Source of the DNA: Clostridia bacterium
GTDB taxonomy: Bacteria; Bacillota; Clostridia; Oscillospirales; Acutalibacteraceae
Direction of reading: 5' to 3'
DNA length: 8,926 bases
NCBI GenBank assembly: GCA_030536195.1
Contig: JAUNQL010000022.1
Coordinates: forward strand, 2,313 to 11,238
Position numbers and translations under genes: made by a program. The notes beneath the pieces were generated by a model that saw nothing but the letters and a program-made list of their open reading frames with translations, was not told the origin of the DNA and did not search any database. Positions within the stretch are counted from its first letter, which is position 1. Each line of letters begins with the position of its first letter. Shown here piece after piece: positions 1-6,355 of the stretch.

Positions 1-137
1 AAAATCAGCGTGCCGAGGGCAAGCCTCTTGAGTTTCATCTTGTCAGCCTTGCTAAATTTTATGTTAAAGAGCTTGGTAGGATTTAAATTCTTAAGCCCTT
101 TCAATTTTTCTAATTTTGTAAGATCTAATTTCGCCAT
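1..137 (-). CDS. Small Lys/Leu-rich protein, N-terminal part only (hypothetical, cut by window edge)
   Basis: This is an open frame from an ATG at 137-135 that runs off the left edge after 45 complete codons. It begins MAKLDLTKLEKLKGLKN. Of the 45 residues, 11 are Lys and 11 are Leu, and the last visible stretch (LALGTLIF-like) turns hydrophobic. That suggests a basic cytoplasmic N-terminus leading into a membrane helix. An AAGGAAG ribosome-binding site at about 150-155 (minus strand) supports the start. The gene follows the ABC permease after 27 nt, so it is probably the last visible gene of the kinase-ATPase-permease operon and may be an accessory membrane subunit of the exporter. I do not recognise a family, and the function is unknown. 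Confidence 0.7.
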   Translation of the reverse strand, partial: MAKLDLTKLEKLKGLKNLNPTKLFNIKFSKADKMKLKRLALGTLI

Positions 138-164
138 TTCTTAAATTCTTCCTTATTTTTATAA

Positions 165-1829
165 TTACATTTCCTCTTGTTCAGCAATGTGCCTCTTGCC
201 GTTTTTGGCTGTGCGCCAAAGCACGAACAGATTGAGGAGCGCGAGCAAAACAAAGAGTGCGAGTGATACGAGAAGCAAACGTACTTTGAGGAAAGCAAAG
301 AATGCATAACATACCGCACCAATTGCCATCGAGATGCCTAGTGCAATGCCCATTGACAGTGCAACATTGGTGTTCTCCCTCAGGACAGATAGTTCGTCAT
401 CCCAGACAAGTTTTGGCTGGATACTGTCGAGATAAATTCCCATATAGGAACTAAAGGTGATAGACAATATTGAAAGCATTATTGCCACCAAAACGTAAAT
501 AAAGTTTATATGAATCAAGATGCATGCTGGAAGCAAATACATCCATATTCCGATGAAAGTTAAGAGGAAAGATACAAGCACTTTGATGTCCCACTGGGTG
601 TCGTATGAGACTGGGATGTACTTCATAAATTGGAAGTGCTTTCCCTCTCTTGAGATTGAGTTTGAAGCGATGGAATTGAGAGAGCTCATAATGAGTGAAA
701 ATACAACTGCTCCCACAATTAAGAAAAATCCAACTGTCTTAGGATAGTTTAAATTGTAGACACGGAGCGCTGGAAGCGACGCATCATACGTCTGCATCTT
801 GAGGATGATCAAGATGAATACAGGCCAGATGAAATTTGGGATTACACAGTTCGTAAAGAAGGATGGTGTACGAACTAGAATCCTAAGTTCCTTGATAAAG
901 TAGGCCTTAAACGGTGTTGTCATCGTTGATGACTCAAGAAGCTGCGAAAGTCCACGTGTCTTGGCCTTGCCGTTGGCAACCAAGTTCTCAAAGCCCTTGA
1001 AATAAACGAGCTCGGAAAGAAGGAGCATCAATGATACTGCTACAACATTGATGAGCAAGTAAATCAAGAGGTCAGTTACGCTGCCGTAGGCAATTGCCTT
1101 TGAGATGAAGTGAACTGTTGGGAAAATCCTGTTCATGTACTCAACGAACGGGCTGTTCGTCTCGGTTACGAAGAAGTGAACCGCATCCTCAGCGGATGAT
1201 GCGAGCACTCTGAAAAGGATTACAAATACTAAAATTAGGAACGCGAGTACCACAGCAGTTATACGCTGTACGCCCTCTTTGTTCTTAACAAACTTGGTAA
1301 AGCGCATGACTATCATCGATAGTATGCCACAGTAGCAGAGCGGTAAAATTGGGAGCGTCACAATTGCAAATACGCTGGACACGTATGACATAACGCCTGG
1401 CTTGGCTGCGAAGAAGAAACCTACCAAACTTGCAATTACCATGAAAACTTGCATTGCATTGTCAACATAGTAGGAAACTGTAAACTTGGCAGCGACAAGC
1501 TCCCACGCCTTAACCGGCCACGGTCTGACGAACTCGATGTCACTCGAGAAATAGAGTTCCGAGAAAATGACATTGAATCCAAAGAAGAGCGAGAACAGAC
1601 ATATCATATGGAAAACCATTGCAACGCCTAGGTCCTCAATGTGGAAATATGACAGTCCGTCAACGAGACCGTATGTCATAAGCGCACAGAAAATAGCAAC
1701 CGGAACAAAGATGAACAGCACGACAACTGCTACGACAACTTTCATGGTTATGCGCGTGCGCTTGTCGCTTGACTTGCTCATCTGAAGCGATTTTATAAAG
1801 GATTTTGTTAGTGCGATATAAGTTGACAT
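165..1829 (-). CDS. ABC-2 type exporter permease, large two-module form
   Basis: The product is a 554-residue polytopic membrane protein with about 12 predicted hydrophobic segments (roughly residues 30-55, 67-92, 120-141, 148-176, 188-210, 252-274, 325-343, 365-388, 416-438, 440-464, 486-512 and 516-538). It falls into two similar-sized halves, and the second begins after a polar linker around residues 283-310. Motif-like stretches are SSDIEFVRPWPVKAWEL (95-111) after the second helix and SREGKHFQFMKYIPVS (393-408) at the matching place in the second half. This repeat pattern is seen in single-chain ABC exporter permeases of about 540-560 aa in Bacillota, where one chain supplies both membrane modules. 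The ATG lies one base after the ATPase stop (TAA-G-ATG), with a GGAG element inside the ATPase end, so the two are probably translationally coupled. The substrate cannot be read from the sequence. Confidence 0.85.
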   Translation of the reverse strand: MSTYIALTKSFIKSLQMSKSSDKRTRITMKVVVAVVVLFIFVPVAIFCALMTYGLVDGLSYFHIEDLGVAMVFHMICLFSLFFGFNVIFSELYFSSDIEFVRPWPVKAWELVAAKFTVSYYVDNAMQVFMVIASLVGFFFAAKPGVMSYVSSVFAIVTLPILPLCYCGILSMIVMRFTKFVKNKEGVQRITAVVLAFLILVFVILFRVLASSAEDAVHFFVTETNSPFVEYMNRIFPTVHFISKAIAYGSVTDLLIYLLINVVAVSLMLLLSELVYFKGFENLVANGKAKTRGLSQLLESSTMTTPFKAYFIKELRILVRTPSFFTNCVIPNFIWPVFILIILKMQTYDASLPALRVYNLNYPKTVGFFLIVGAVVFSLIMSSLNSIASNSISREGKHFQFMKYIPVSYDTQWDIKVLVSFLLTFIGIWMYLLPACILIHINFIYVLVAIMLSILSITFSSYMGIYLDSIQPKLVWDDELSVLRENTNVALSMGIALGISMAIGAVCYAFFAFLKVRLLLVSLALFVLLALLNLFVLWRTAKNGKRHIAEQEEM

Positions 1830-1830
1830 C

Positions 1831-2550
1831 TTATTTTTCTCCGGTCATCTCAAGGAAAATCTGTTCAAAGTCCTGTCCTGGATATTTTGCTGACAACTCA
1901 TCCATTGTGCCGTAGAAAATATCTTTGCCGTGGTTGATTATGATTATCTTGTCGCAGAGCTTTTCTGCAACCTCCAACACGTGAGTCGAGAAGAGGACAC
2001 AGTTGCCCTTGGCTGCGTGCTCACGCATCATGTTTTTAAGCTCATAAGCGGATTTTGGATCAAGTCCAATGAGTGGCTCATCCAAAATCCAAACTGGTGG
2101 ATTGTGCACGAGAGCCGCAGCAACCATTGTCTTTTGACGCATGCCATGCGAATAGCTCTGCATTGGCAAGTCAAGCGCGTCAACAAGACCGAAGCGAGTT
2201 GCAAATATCTCAATCCTCTCGCGACGAACGTCAGTTGGAACTTTATAAATATCAGCGATGAAATTCAAAAACTCTATGCCCTTAAGTCGCAAGAACATGT
2301 CAGGACTATCGGCGATGTAGCCGATAATCTCCTTGGCCTCAAGTGGGCTTTTCGCCATATCAAAACCATTGACATTGACCCGTCCACAATCAGGCTTCAA
2401 TATGCCAGTGAGGATCTTCATAGTAGTTGTCTTGCCGGCACCGTTAGGTCCGACAAAGCCAACTATCTCACCGTCGTTTACTTTAAAACTTAAATTATCA
2501 ACTGCTTTTAAGTCGTTGAAAGTTTTTGTTACACCGCTAATTTCTAACAA
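1831..2550 (-). CDS. ABC transporter ATP-binding protein (ABC-2 exporter type), TTG start
   Basis: This 239-residue ATPase is expected to power the permease encoded next. Motifs are complete and in order: Walker A GPNGAGKT (34-41), signature YSHGMRQ (133-139), Walker B VWILDEP (153-159), D-loop GLDP (162-165) and switch His H190 in FSTHVLE. The usual Q-loop glutamine is replaced by Asp (GYIADSP, D81), a variation of the kind seen in multidrug and antimicrobial-peptide exporter ATPases. The start is TTG at 2550-2548: it is preceded by AAAGGGG at 2559-2565 with an 8-nt spacer, the protein then begins at the usual place for the family (LEISGVTKTF), and no nearby ATG fits. The gene begins 18 nt after the kinase stop and ends 1 nt before the permease, so it sits in the middle of an operon. 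The exporter could move a drug, peptide or lipid; this cannot be decided. Confidence 0.93.
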   Translation of the reverse strand: MLEISGVTKTFNDLKAVDNLSFKVNDGEIVGFVGPNGAGKTTTMKILTGILKPDCGRVNVNGFDMAKSPLEAKEIIGYIADSPDMFLRLKGIEFLNFIADIYKVPTDVRRERIEIFATRFGLVDALDLPMQSYSHGMRQKTMVAAALVHNPPVWILDEPLIGLDPKSAYELKNMMREHAAKGNCVLFSTHVLEVAEKLCDKIIIINHGKDIFYGTMDELSAKYPGQDFEQIFLEMTGEK

Positions 2551-2568
2551 CTAGAGCACCCCTTTGCG

Positions 2569-4260
2569 CTAAATGAATCTGTCGAGTACTTTGAGGAGTT
2601 TATCCACATCAACTGGCTTGGTAATGTGTGCGTTCATGCCAGCGTCCTTTGACTTTTGCTTGTCCTCGTCAAAGGCGTTTGCTGTCATAGCAATGATTGG
2701 TGTGCCAGCAATCTGTGGTTTTGTCATCTCACGAATATGCTTTGTTGCCTCATAGCCATCCATGTTAGGCATCTGAATATCCATCAAAATTGCTGCATAT
2801 TCGCCTATCATTGCTGTCTCCATTACAGCAACAGCCACTGTGCCGTCGTCAACATCGTTGACTACGAAGCCTCGCTCCTCGAGGATGTCCTTGGCCATCT
2901 CTCGGTTGAGCTCGTTGTCCTCAACGAGGAGCAACTTCTTGCCGTTGAACTTGTCTGTTGCAACGGTTGCACCAGAGCCAACGTTGTCTCTTGCAACCTT
3001 GCTGTCAGCAAGCTTGAACTTAAACTTGAGTACAAACTCTGAGCCTACGCCTGGCTCGCTCTTTACTGCGATTGAGCCATTCATCAAATCAACTATGTTC
3101 TTGGTGATTGTAAGGCCGAGGCCTGCGCCTACGGTCCTGTTAACACCAAGGACATTCTCGCGTGAGAATGGCTCATAGATGTGCTTGATAAAGTTATTAC
3201 CAATACCGATACCGTTGTCGAGAACCCTAAACTCGTAAACGCCAAAGCCAGGCTCGCCACAGTCCTTTTGTACTACGGTGAACTTTACAAGTCCACCTGG
3301 CTCTGTGAACTTCTCGGCATTGGAGAAGATGTTAAGGAAAACTTGATTGAGATGGATTTTGTCACAGTATACATTCTCATCAATGATACCTGTGAAGTCG
3401 GTCATGAATGTGATCTTCTTGGCCTCGATTGTGCCACGTACCATCTCCTCAAGGCCTGTTACTACTGAATAGAGGTTAAACGCATCCTCACGGATTGATA
3501 CTGTGCCGTTTTCAATACGGTTAACGTCGACAATGTCGTTTACCAAAGTCAAAAGGTGGTCGTTTGATACCTTAACCTTGTCAAGGTAGTCACGAACCTT
3601 CTCTGGCTTCTCGGCATTTTCATACGCGAGATCCGTGAAACCTATTGAGGAACTCATAGGTGTACGGAGGTCGTGTGACATATTGGAAATGAAGATTGCC
3701 TTTGCAGCGTCAGCCTCAACTGCCTTTTGAAGGCGCTCCTCGAGAAGTGTCTTCTCGACGCCACGCTTGGCACTTGCAAATACGAGATAGATGTATGCTG
3801 CGAAAGCAAAGAGCTCAACAGCAACAAGTATTACGAATGAACGCTCTGCATTGTAAACAGCAGAGTATACTGTACGGCTTGGAGCGAGGAGGACGAGCTC
3901 ACGATCCTTATCAATATCCTTGCGGATGAGCTCGTAATCATTGATTGTGCCCTTGCCTGCAAATACATTCTGAAGCTCTGGGCCTATCTTGACCTCATGT
4001 GAATTGTAGAGCACTTCAAGGCTGGATTTTTCAACTATGAAAGCCTCTCCATTACCGTAGTAAAGGTTAAGTGTTCCAAGGTCAGAATCCTCTGTAGCCA
4101 CTGCTTTGGCAACAAGGGCGTCAGCTGTTGCTTCGAACCTTGTGTATGATTCACTGCGTACTGCTGCAACTATGCTCTTGTATGAATACCAAGTGCAGAT
4201 TGCAACAAACGCCATGATAAATACTGTGATGAGTATCAACGTCGTACGTTTTTTAGGCAT
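2569..4260 (-). CDS. Hybrid sensor histidine kinase with Cache-like sensor and C-terminal receiver
   Basis: The 563-residue membrane kinase has TM1 at about 10-27, an extracytoplasmic region at about 28-140, TM2 at about 142-163 and a charged linker. Then come HisKA with phosphorylatable H196 (MSHDLRTPM), an N-box near NIFSNAEKF (310-318), D-box LDNGIGIG (347-354), F-box YEPFSRE (362-368) and G2 box GAGLGL (378-383). The C-terminal receiver (about 440-563) keeps E447/D448, phospho-acceptor D494 (LMDIQMP), T527 and K548. The outer domain contains GEAFIVEKSSLEVLYNS (71-87), like single-Cache ligand-binding domains. No HPt domain is attached. I choose the ATG at 4260 over the in-frame ATG at 4275 because GGAGGG (4268-4273) lies 7 nt before 4260 and would fall inside the longer frame. 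It leads the operon with the ABC exporter and is divergent from the HD-GYP/HPt pair, its likely phosphorelay partners. The ligand is unknown. Confidence 0.93.
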   Translation of the reverse strand: MPKKRTTLILITVFIMAFVAICTWYSYKSIVAAVRSESYTRFEATADALVAKAVATEDSDLGTLNLYYGNGEAFIVEKSSLEVLYNSHEVKIGPELQNVFAGKGTINDYELIRKDIDKDRELVLLAPSRTVYSAVYNAERSFVILVAVELFAFAAYIYLVFASAKRGVEKTLLEERLQKAVEADAAKAIFISNMSHDLRTPMSSSIGFTDLAYENAEKPEKVRDYLDKVKVSNDHLLTLVNDIVDVNRIENGTVSIREDAFNLYSVVTGLEEMVRGTIEAKKITFMTDFTGIIDENVYCDKIHLNQVFLNIFSNAEKFTEPGGLVKFTVVQKDCGEPGFGVYEFRVLDNGIGIGNNFIKHIYEPFSRENVLGVNRTVGAGLGLTITKNIVDLMNGSIAVKSEPGVGSEFVLKFKFKLADSKVARDNVGSGATVATDKFNGKKLLLVEDNELNREMAKDILEERGFVVNDVDDGTVAVAVMETAMIGEYAAILMDIQMPNMDGYEATKHIREMTKPQIAGTPIIAMTANAFDEDKQKSKDAGMNAHITKPVDVDKLLKVLDRFI

Positions 4261-4267
4261 AATTGGG

Positions 4268-4273
4268 CCCTCC
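4268..4273 (-). promoter_or_regulatory. Ribosome-binding site that sets the kinase start
   Basis: On the minus strand GGAGGG sits 7 nt before the ATG at 4260. An earlier in-frame ATG (4275-4273) overlaps this site, which makes the longer version with the prefix MEGPI unlikely. Confidence 0.75.
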
Positions 4274-4294
4274 ATTCCATACTAATTCCATCAT

Positions 4295-4303
4295 AGTATA
4301 CCA
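4295..4303 (-). promoter_or_regulatory. Candidate extended -10 promoter for the kinase/ABC operon
   Basis: Minus strand reads TGGTATACT: an extended -10 (TGn followed by TATACT, five of six matches to TATAAT). It lies about 35 nt before the kinase ATG. No good -35 hexamer is seen 16-18 nt further up, which an extended -10 can tolerate. The call rests on motif matching alone. Confidence 0.45.
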
Positions 4304-4310
4304 CTAAATT

Positions 4311-4349
4311 AGTAAATAATCACTATTTATTTGTAAAATATTATTTACT
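4311..4349. repeat. 10-bp inverted repeat in the divergent promoter region (candidate operator)
   Basis: The left arm AGTAAATAAT (4311-4320) and right arm ATTATTTACT (4340-4349) are perfect reverse complements separated by 19 nt. Arm centres are 29 bp apart, close to three helical turns. The left arm lies just upstream of the minus-strand -10, and the right arm overlaps a possible -35 of the plus-strand operon, so a dimeric regulator bound here could affect both directions. The region is very AT-rich, so a chance match is possible. No DNA-binding regulator is encoded in the window. Confidence 0.35.
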
Positions 4350-4371
4350 TTTTATATAATTTGTTTATAAT
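4331..4371 (+). promoter_or_regulatory. Candidate promoter(s) of the HD-GYP/HPt operon
   Basis: Two exact TATAAT boxes lie 11 nt apart. The first (4355-4360) has TTGTAA (4331-4336) 18 nt upstream. The second (4366-4371) has TTTACT (4344-4349) 16 nt upstream. Each -35 matches TTGACA at four of six positions. Either would give a leader of about 40-55 nt before the ATG at 4421. The AT-rich context makes exact start prediction uncertain. Confidence 0.55.
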
Positions 4372-4406
4372 TAAAACTGTATCACTTTGTTTACTTAATT
4401 TTAAAA

Positions 4407-4413
4407 AAGGAGG
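4407..4413 (+). promoter_or_regulatory. Consensus ribosome-binding site that sets the HD-GYP start
   Basis: AAGGAGG is an ideal Shine-Dalgarno match with a 7-nt spacer to the ATG at 4421. This argues against an in-frame ATG at 4361, which overlaps the candidate promoter and lacks such a site. Confidence 0.85.
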
Positions 4414-4420
4414 CTGTTGT

Positions 4421-5953
4421 ATGGAATTTACTTTTGACGTAAAGCCTAGAATTCTTATCGTCGACGATTCTGAGCTTAACCGTTCCATACTCTCCGATAT
4501 TCTTGGTGAGGAATTTGAAATAATCGAAGCAAAGGATGGTCTTGAGGCTATCAACTACCTCGAGCAGCATACCACAGAGGTGTCCCTCGTACTTCTCGAC
4601 ATGGTAATGCCAGTAATGGATGGTATGACTGCACTTGAGATCATGCAGCGCAAGAACTGGGTGGACGACATCCCAGTTGTTGTAATCTCAGCTGACCAGC
4701 AGGCTGAAAATGTTGAGAAAGCATATCGCCTCGGTGCAACTGACTTTATCTTCAGACCTTTCGATTCCTACATCGTTTACAGACGAGTTGTTAATACAAT
4801 CATGCTCTACTCCAAGCAGAGGAGACTTGAGGAGCTCGTTACAAATCAAGTTTACGAGCGCTCCAAGAACAACCGTATGCTCATCTCTGTACTCTCACAC
4901 ATCGTTGAGTTCAGAAACGGCGAGAGCGGAGCTCACTGCCTCAACATCAGTACAATCACCGAGAAGATGCTTCATGCAGTTATGGCAAAAACTGATCAGT
5001 ACGGTATCACACGTGCTGACATCCCACTTATCTGCACAGCATCATCACTCCACGATATAGGAAAAATTGCAATTCCAGAATCAATCCTCAACAAGCCAGG
5101 CAGACTTACCGACGAAGAGTTTGCTATTATGAAGACCCACTCTATGGAGGGTGCCAAGATGCTCAACGCTGTACCACTTGGTGCAGACGAGCCACTTATG
5201 AAGCGCGCTTATGAAATCGCGCGTTGGCATCACGAGCGCTATGACGGTCGTGGTTATCCAGATGGCCTCTCAGGTGACAAGATTCCAATCGCAGCTCAGA
5301 TAGTATCTATGGCTGACGTTTATGATGCCCTCACAAGTGAGCGTTGCTACAAAGCAGCATTCACACATGAGAAAGCTCTTGAGATGATTAAGAACGGTGA
5401 ATGCGGTACATTCAACCCACTCCTTTTGGAATGCCTTGATGAGATCGCACCACAGCTTAAAGAGGACCTCGGTAAGGAGACCGCTCTTCACGAGCAGACC
5501 AACAAGGACCTTCGCAACATCACAAGCGAACTCTTTACCAACCCTGACCTCTCAAGTTCCAACCGTTCACTTCAGCTCCTTGAAACAGAGCGTGAGAAAT
5601 TCCAGTTCTTCTGGGACAACACAGATGAGGTTTACTTCGAGTACTTCGCAGAGTCATCTGTTCTCAACTTCTCACACGGTGCTGATTACCTCGTTGATGG
5701 TGGCAGCATGATTGTTGACCCATTAAAGCCAGGTTTCTTCGACGACAGGCTCAACGCTATCGTTGCACTTGAGCTTGATAAGATAATCAACCTTACATCA
5801 TACGAATACGTTGACTTCAAGTCCGAGGTTGACTGGAACGGCGTAATGTATGGTATCGAAGGCAAGACAGTTTGGGAATTCGAAGGCGATGAGCCAGCGC
5901 TTACATCCCTCTATGGCCGCGCTTTTAAGAAAGAAAAGAAGGTGGATTTCTAA
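4421..5953 (+). CDS. Response regulator with HD-GYP domain (c-di-GMP phosphodiesterase) and PAS-like C-terminus
   Basis: The 510-residue soluble protein has an N-terminal receiver (about 9-130) with D15/D16, phospho-acceptor D60 (LLDMVMP) and S90. The usual invariant Lys is Arg here (FRPF, R112). A helical linker (131-155) joins an HD-GYP domain (about 155-350). Its metal and catalytic motifs look intact: H172, HDIGK (211-215), H240, HH (270-271), DGRGYP (275-280) and D299 in MADVYDAL. HD-GYP enzymes hydrolyse the second messenger c-di-GMP, so phosphorylation of D60 probably tunes that activity. Residues about 394-505 form an extra domain; FWDNTDEVYFEYF and the closing LYGRAF suggest a divergent PAS fold. 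The stop overlaps the start of the HPt gene, making that protein the likely phosphate donor. Leu codons are mostly CTC/CTT and Pro codons mostly CCA, hinting at good expression. Hydrolytic activity is inferred from the motifs. Confidence 0.93.
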   Translation: MEFTFDVKPRILIVDDSELNRSILSDILGEEFEIIEAKDGLEAINYLEQHTTEVSLVLLDMVMPVMDGMTALEIMQRKNWVDDIPVVVISADQQAENVEKAYRLGATDFIFRPFDSYIVYRRVVNTIMLYSKQRRLEELVTNQVYERSKNNRMLISVLSHIVEFRNGESGAHCLNISTITEKMLHAVMAKTDQYGITRADIPLICTASSLHDIGKIAIPESILNKPGRLTDEEFAIMKTHSMEGAKMLNAVPLGADEPLMKRAYEIARWHHERYDGRGYPDGLSGDKIPIAAQIVSMADVYDALTSERCYKAAFTHEKALEMIKNGECGTFNPLLLECLDEIAPQLKEDLGKETALHEQTNKDLRNITSELFTNPDLSSSNRSLQLLETEREKFQFFWDNTDEVYFEYFAESSVLNFSHGADYLVDGGSMIVDPLKPGFFDDRLNAIVALELDKIINLTSYEYVDFKSEVDWNGVMYGIEGKTVWEFEGDEPALTSLYGRAFKKEKKVDF

Positions 5954-6306
5954 TGACAATTAAAGAAATTTACGATTTACTTGGCGCAGACTATGATGGC
6001 GTAGTTGCACGCATGTGCGGCGAAGCTCGTGTTATTAAATTCGTTCCAAAGTTCCTCGCTGATCCAACATACAACGATCTTCTTGAGGGCTTTGCAACCG
6101 AGAACTGGGAGCTCGCTTTCCGCGCAGCTCACACAATGAAGGGTGTTTGCTCAAACTTTGGTTTCACCAAACTCCAGAACTCTTCATCAGACCTCTGTGA
6201 GATGCTCCGTCCAGGTGTTTACAACCCAGAGGGCGCAGCTCAGCTCGAGATTGTCAAGGCTGACTACAAGGCAGTTGCTGACGCACTCGCTCAGCTTGAC
6301 GCATAA
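5953..6306 (+). CDS. Stand-alone HPt (histidine phosphotransfer) protein
   Basis: The 117-residue protein has the HPt signature AAHTMKGVCSNFGF (58-71), with phospho-acceptor H60 and the conserved K63-G64 and G70 pattern of the four-helix HPt fold. It has no membrane segment, kinase ATPase or receiver, so it should act only as a phosphate shuttle between receivers. The ATG shares its A with the stop of the HD-GYP gene (TAATG), and AAGGTGG (5939-5945) stands 7 nt upstream inside that gene, so the two are co-translated. The divergent hybrid kinase lacks an HPt and ends in a receiver, which makes this protein the natural link from kinase D494 to HD-GYP D60. Ten of its 11 Leu residues checked use CTC or CTT, like its neighbour. 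Family identity is clear; the partners are inferred. Confidence 0.92.
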   Translation: MTIKEIYDLLGADYDGVVARMCGEARVIKFVPKFLADPTYNDLLEGFATENWELAFRAAHTMKGVCSNFGFTKLQNSSSDLCEMLRPGVYNPEGAAQLEIVKADYKAVADALAQLDA

Positions 6307-6310
6307 TTAC

Positions 6311-6353
6311 AAAAAACAAGACCCAAGCGGACTCGCTTGGGTCTTTTGTTTTG
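6311..6353. terminator. Bidirectional intrinsic terminator
   Basis: A perfect 12-bp stem, AAGACCCAAGCG (6318-6329) with its complement (6334-6345), encloses a 4-nt loop. On the plus strand it is followed by a T-rich tail (TTGTTTTG), 12 nt after the HPt stop. On the minus strand it is followed by GTTTTTT and lies just after the radical SAM stop. It therefore separates the convergent HPt and radical SAM operons. Confidence 0.92.
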
Positions 6354-6355
6354 CT

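Noticed and set aside
1930..2493. 187-codon open frame on the plus strand
   Set aside because: It lies entirely opposite the ABC ATPase, whose motifs are complete. The plus-strand translation has no recognisable domain and no ribosome-binding site was noted; it is a shadow frame.
2656..3042. 128-codon plus-strand frame, with others at 2840-3178 and 3181-3468
   Set aside because: All lie antisense to the kinase receiver and catalytic domains and are Ser/Leu- or Cys-rich without domain signal; shadows of the real gene.
4313..4329. Short inverted repeat TAAATA/TATTTA with 5-nt spacer, and ACTAA/TTAGT at 4303-4313
   Set aside because: These are very short, AT-only or nearly so, and expected by chance in this spacer; the 10-bp repeat at 4311-4349 is the better candidate.
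4367..4420. Possible c-di-GMP riboswitch in the leader of the HD-GYP gene
   Set aside because: The leader is only about 40-55 nt, AT-rich, and lacks the paired stems and conserved bases of c-di-GMP riboswitches.
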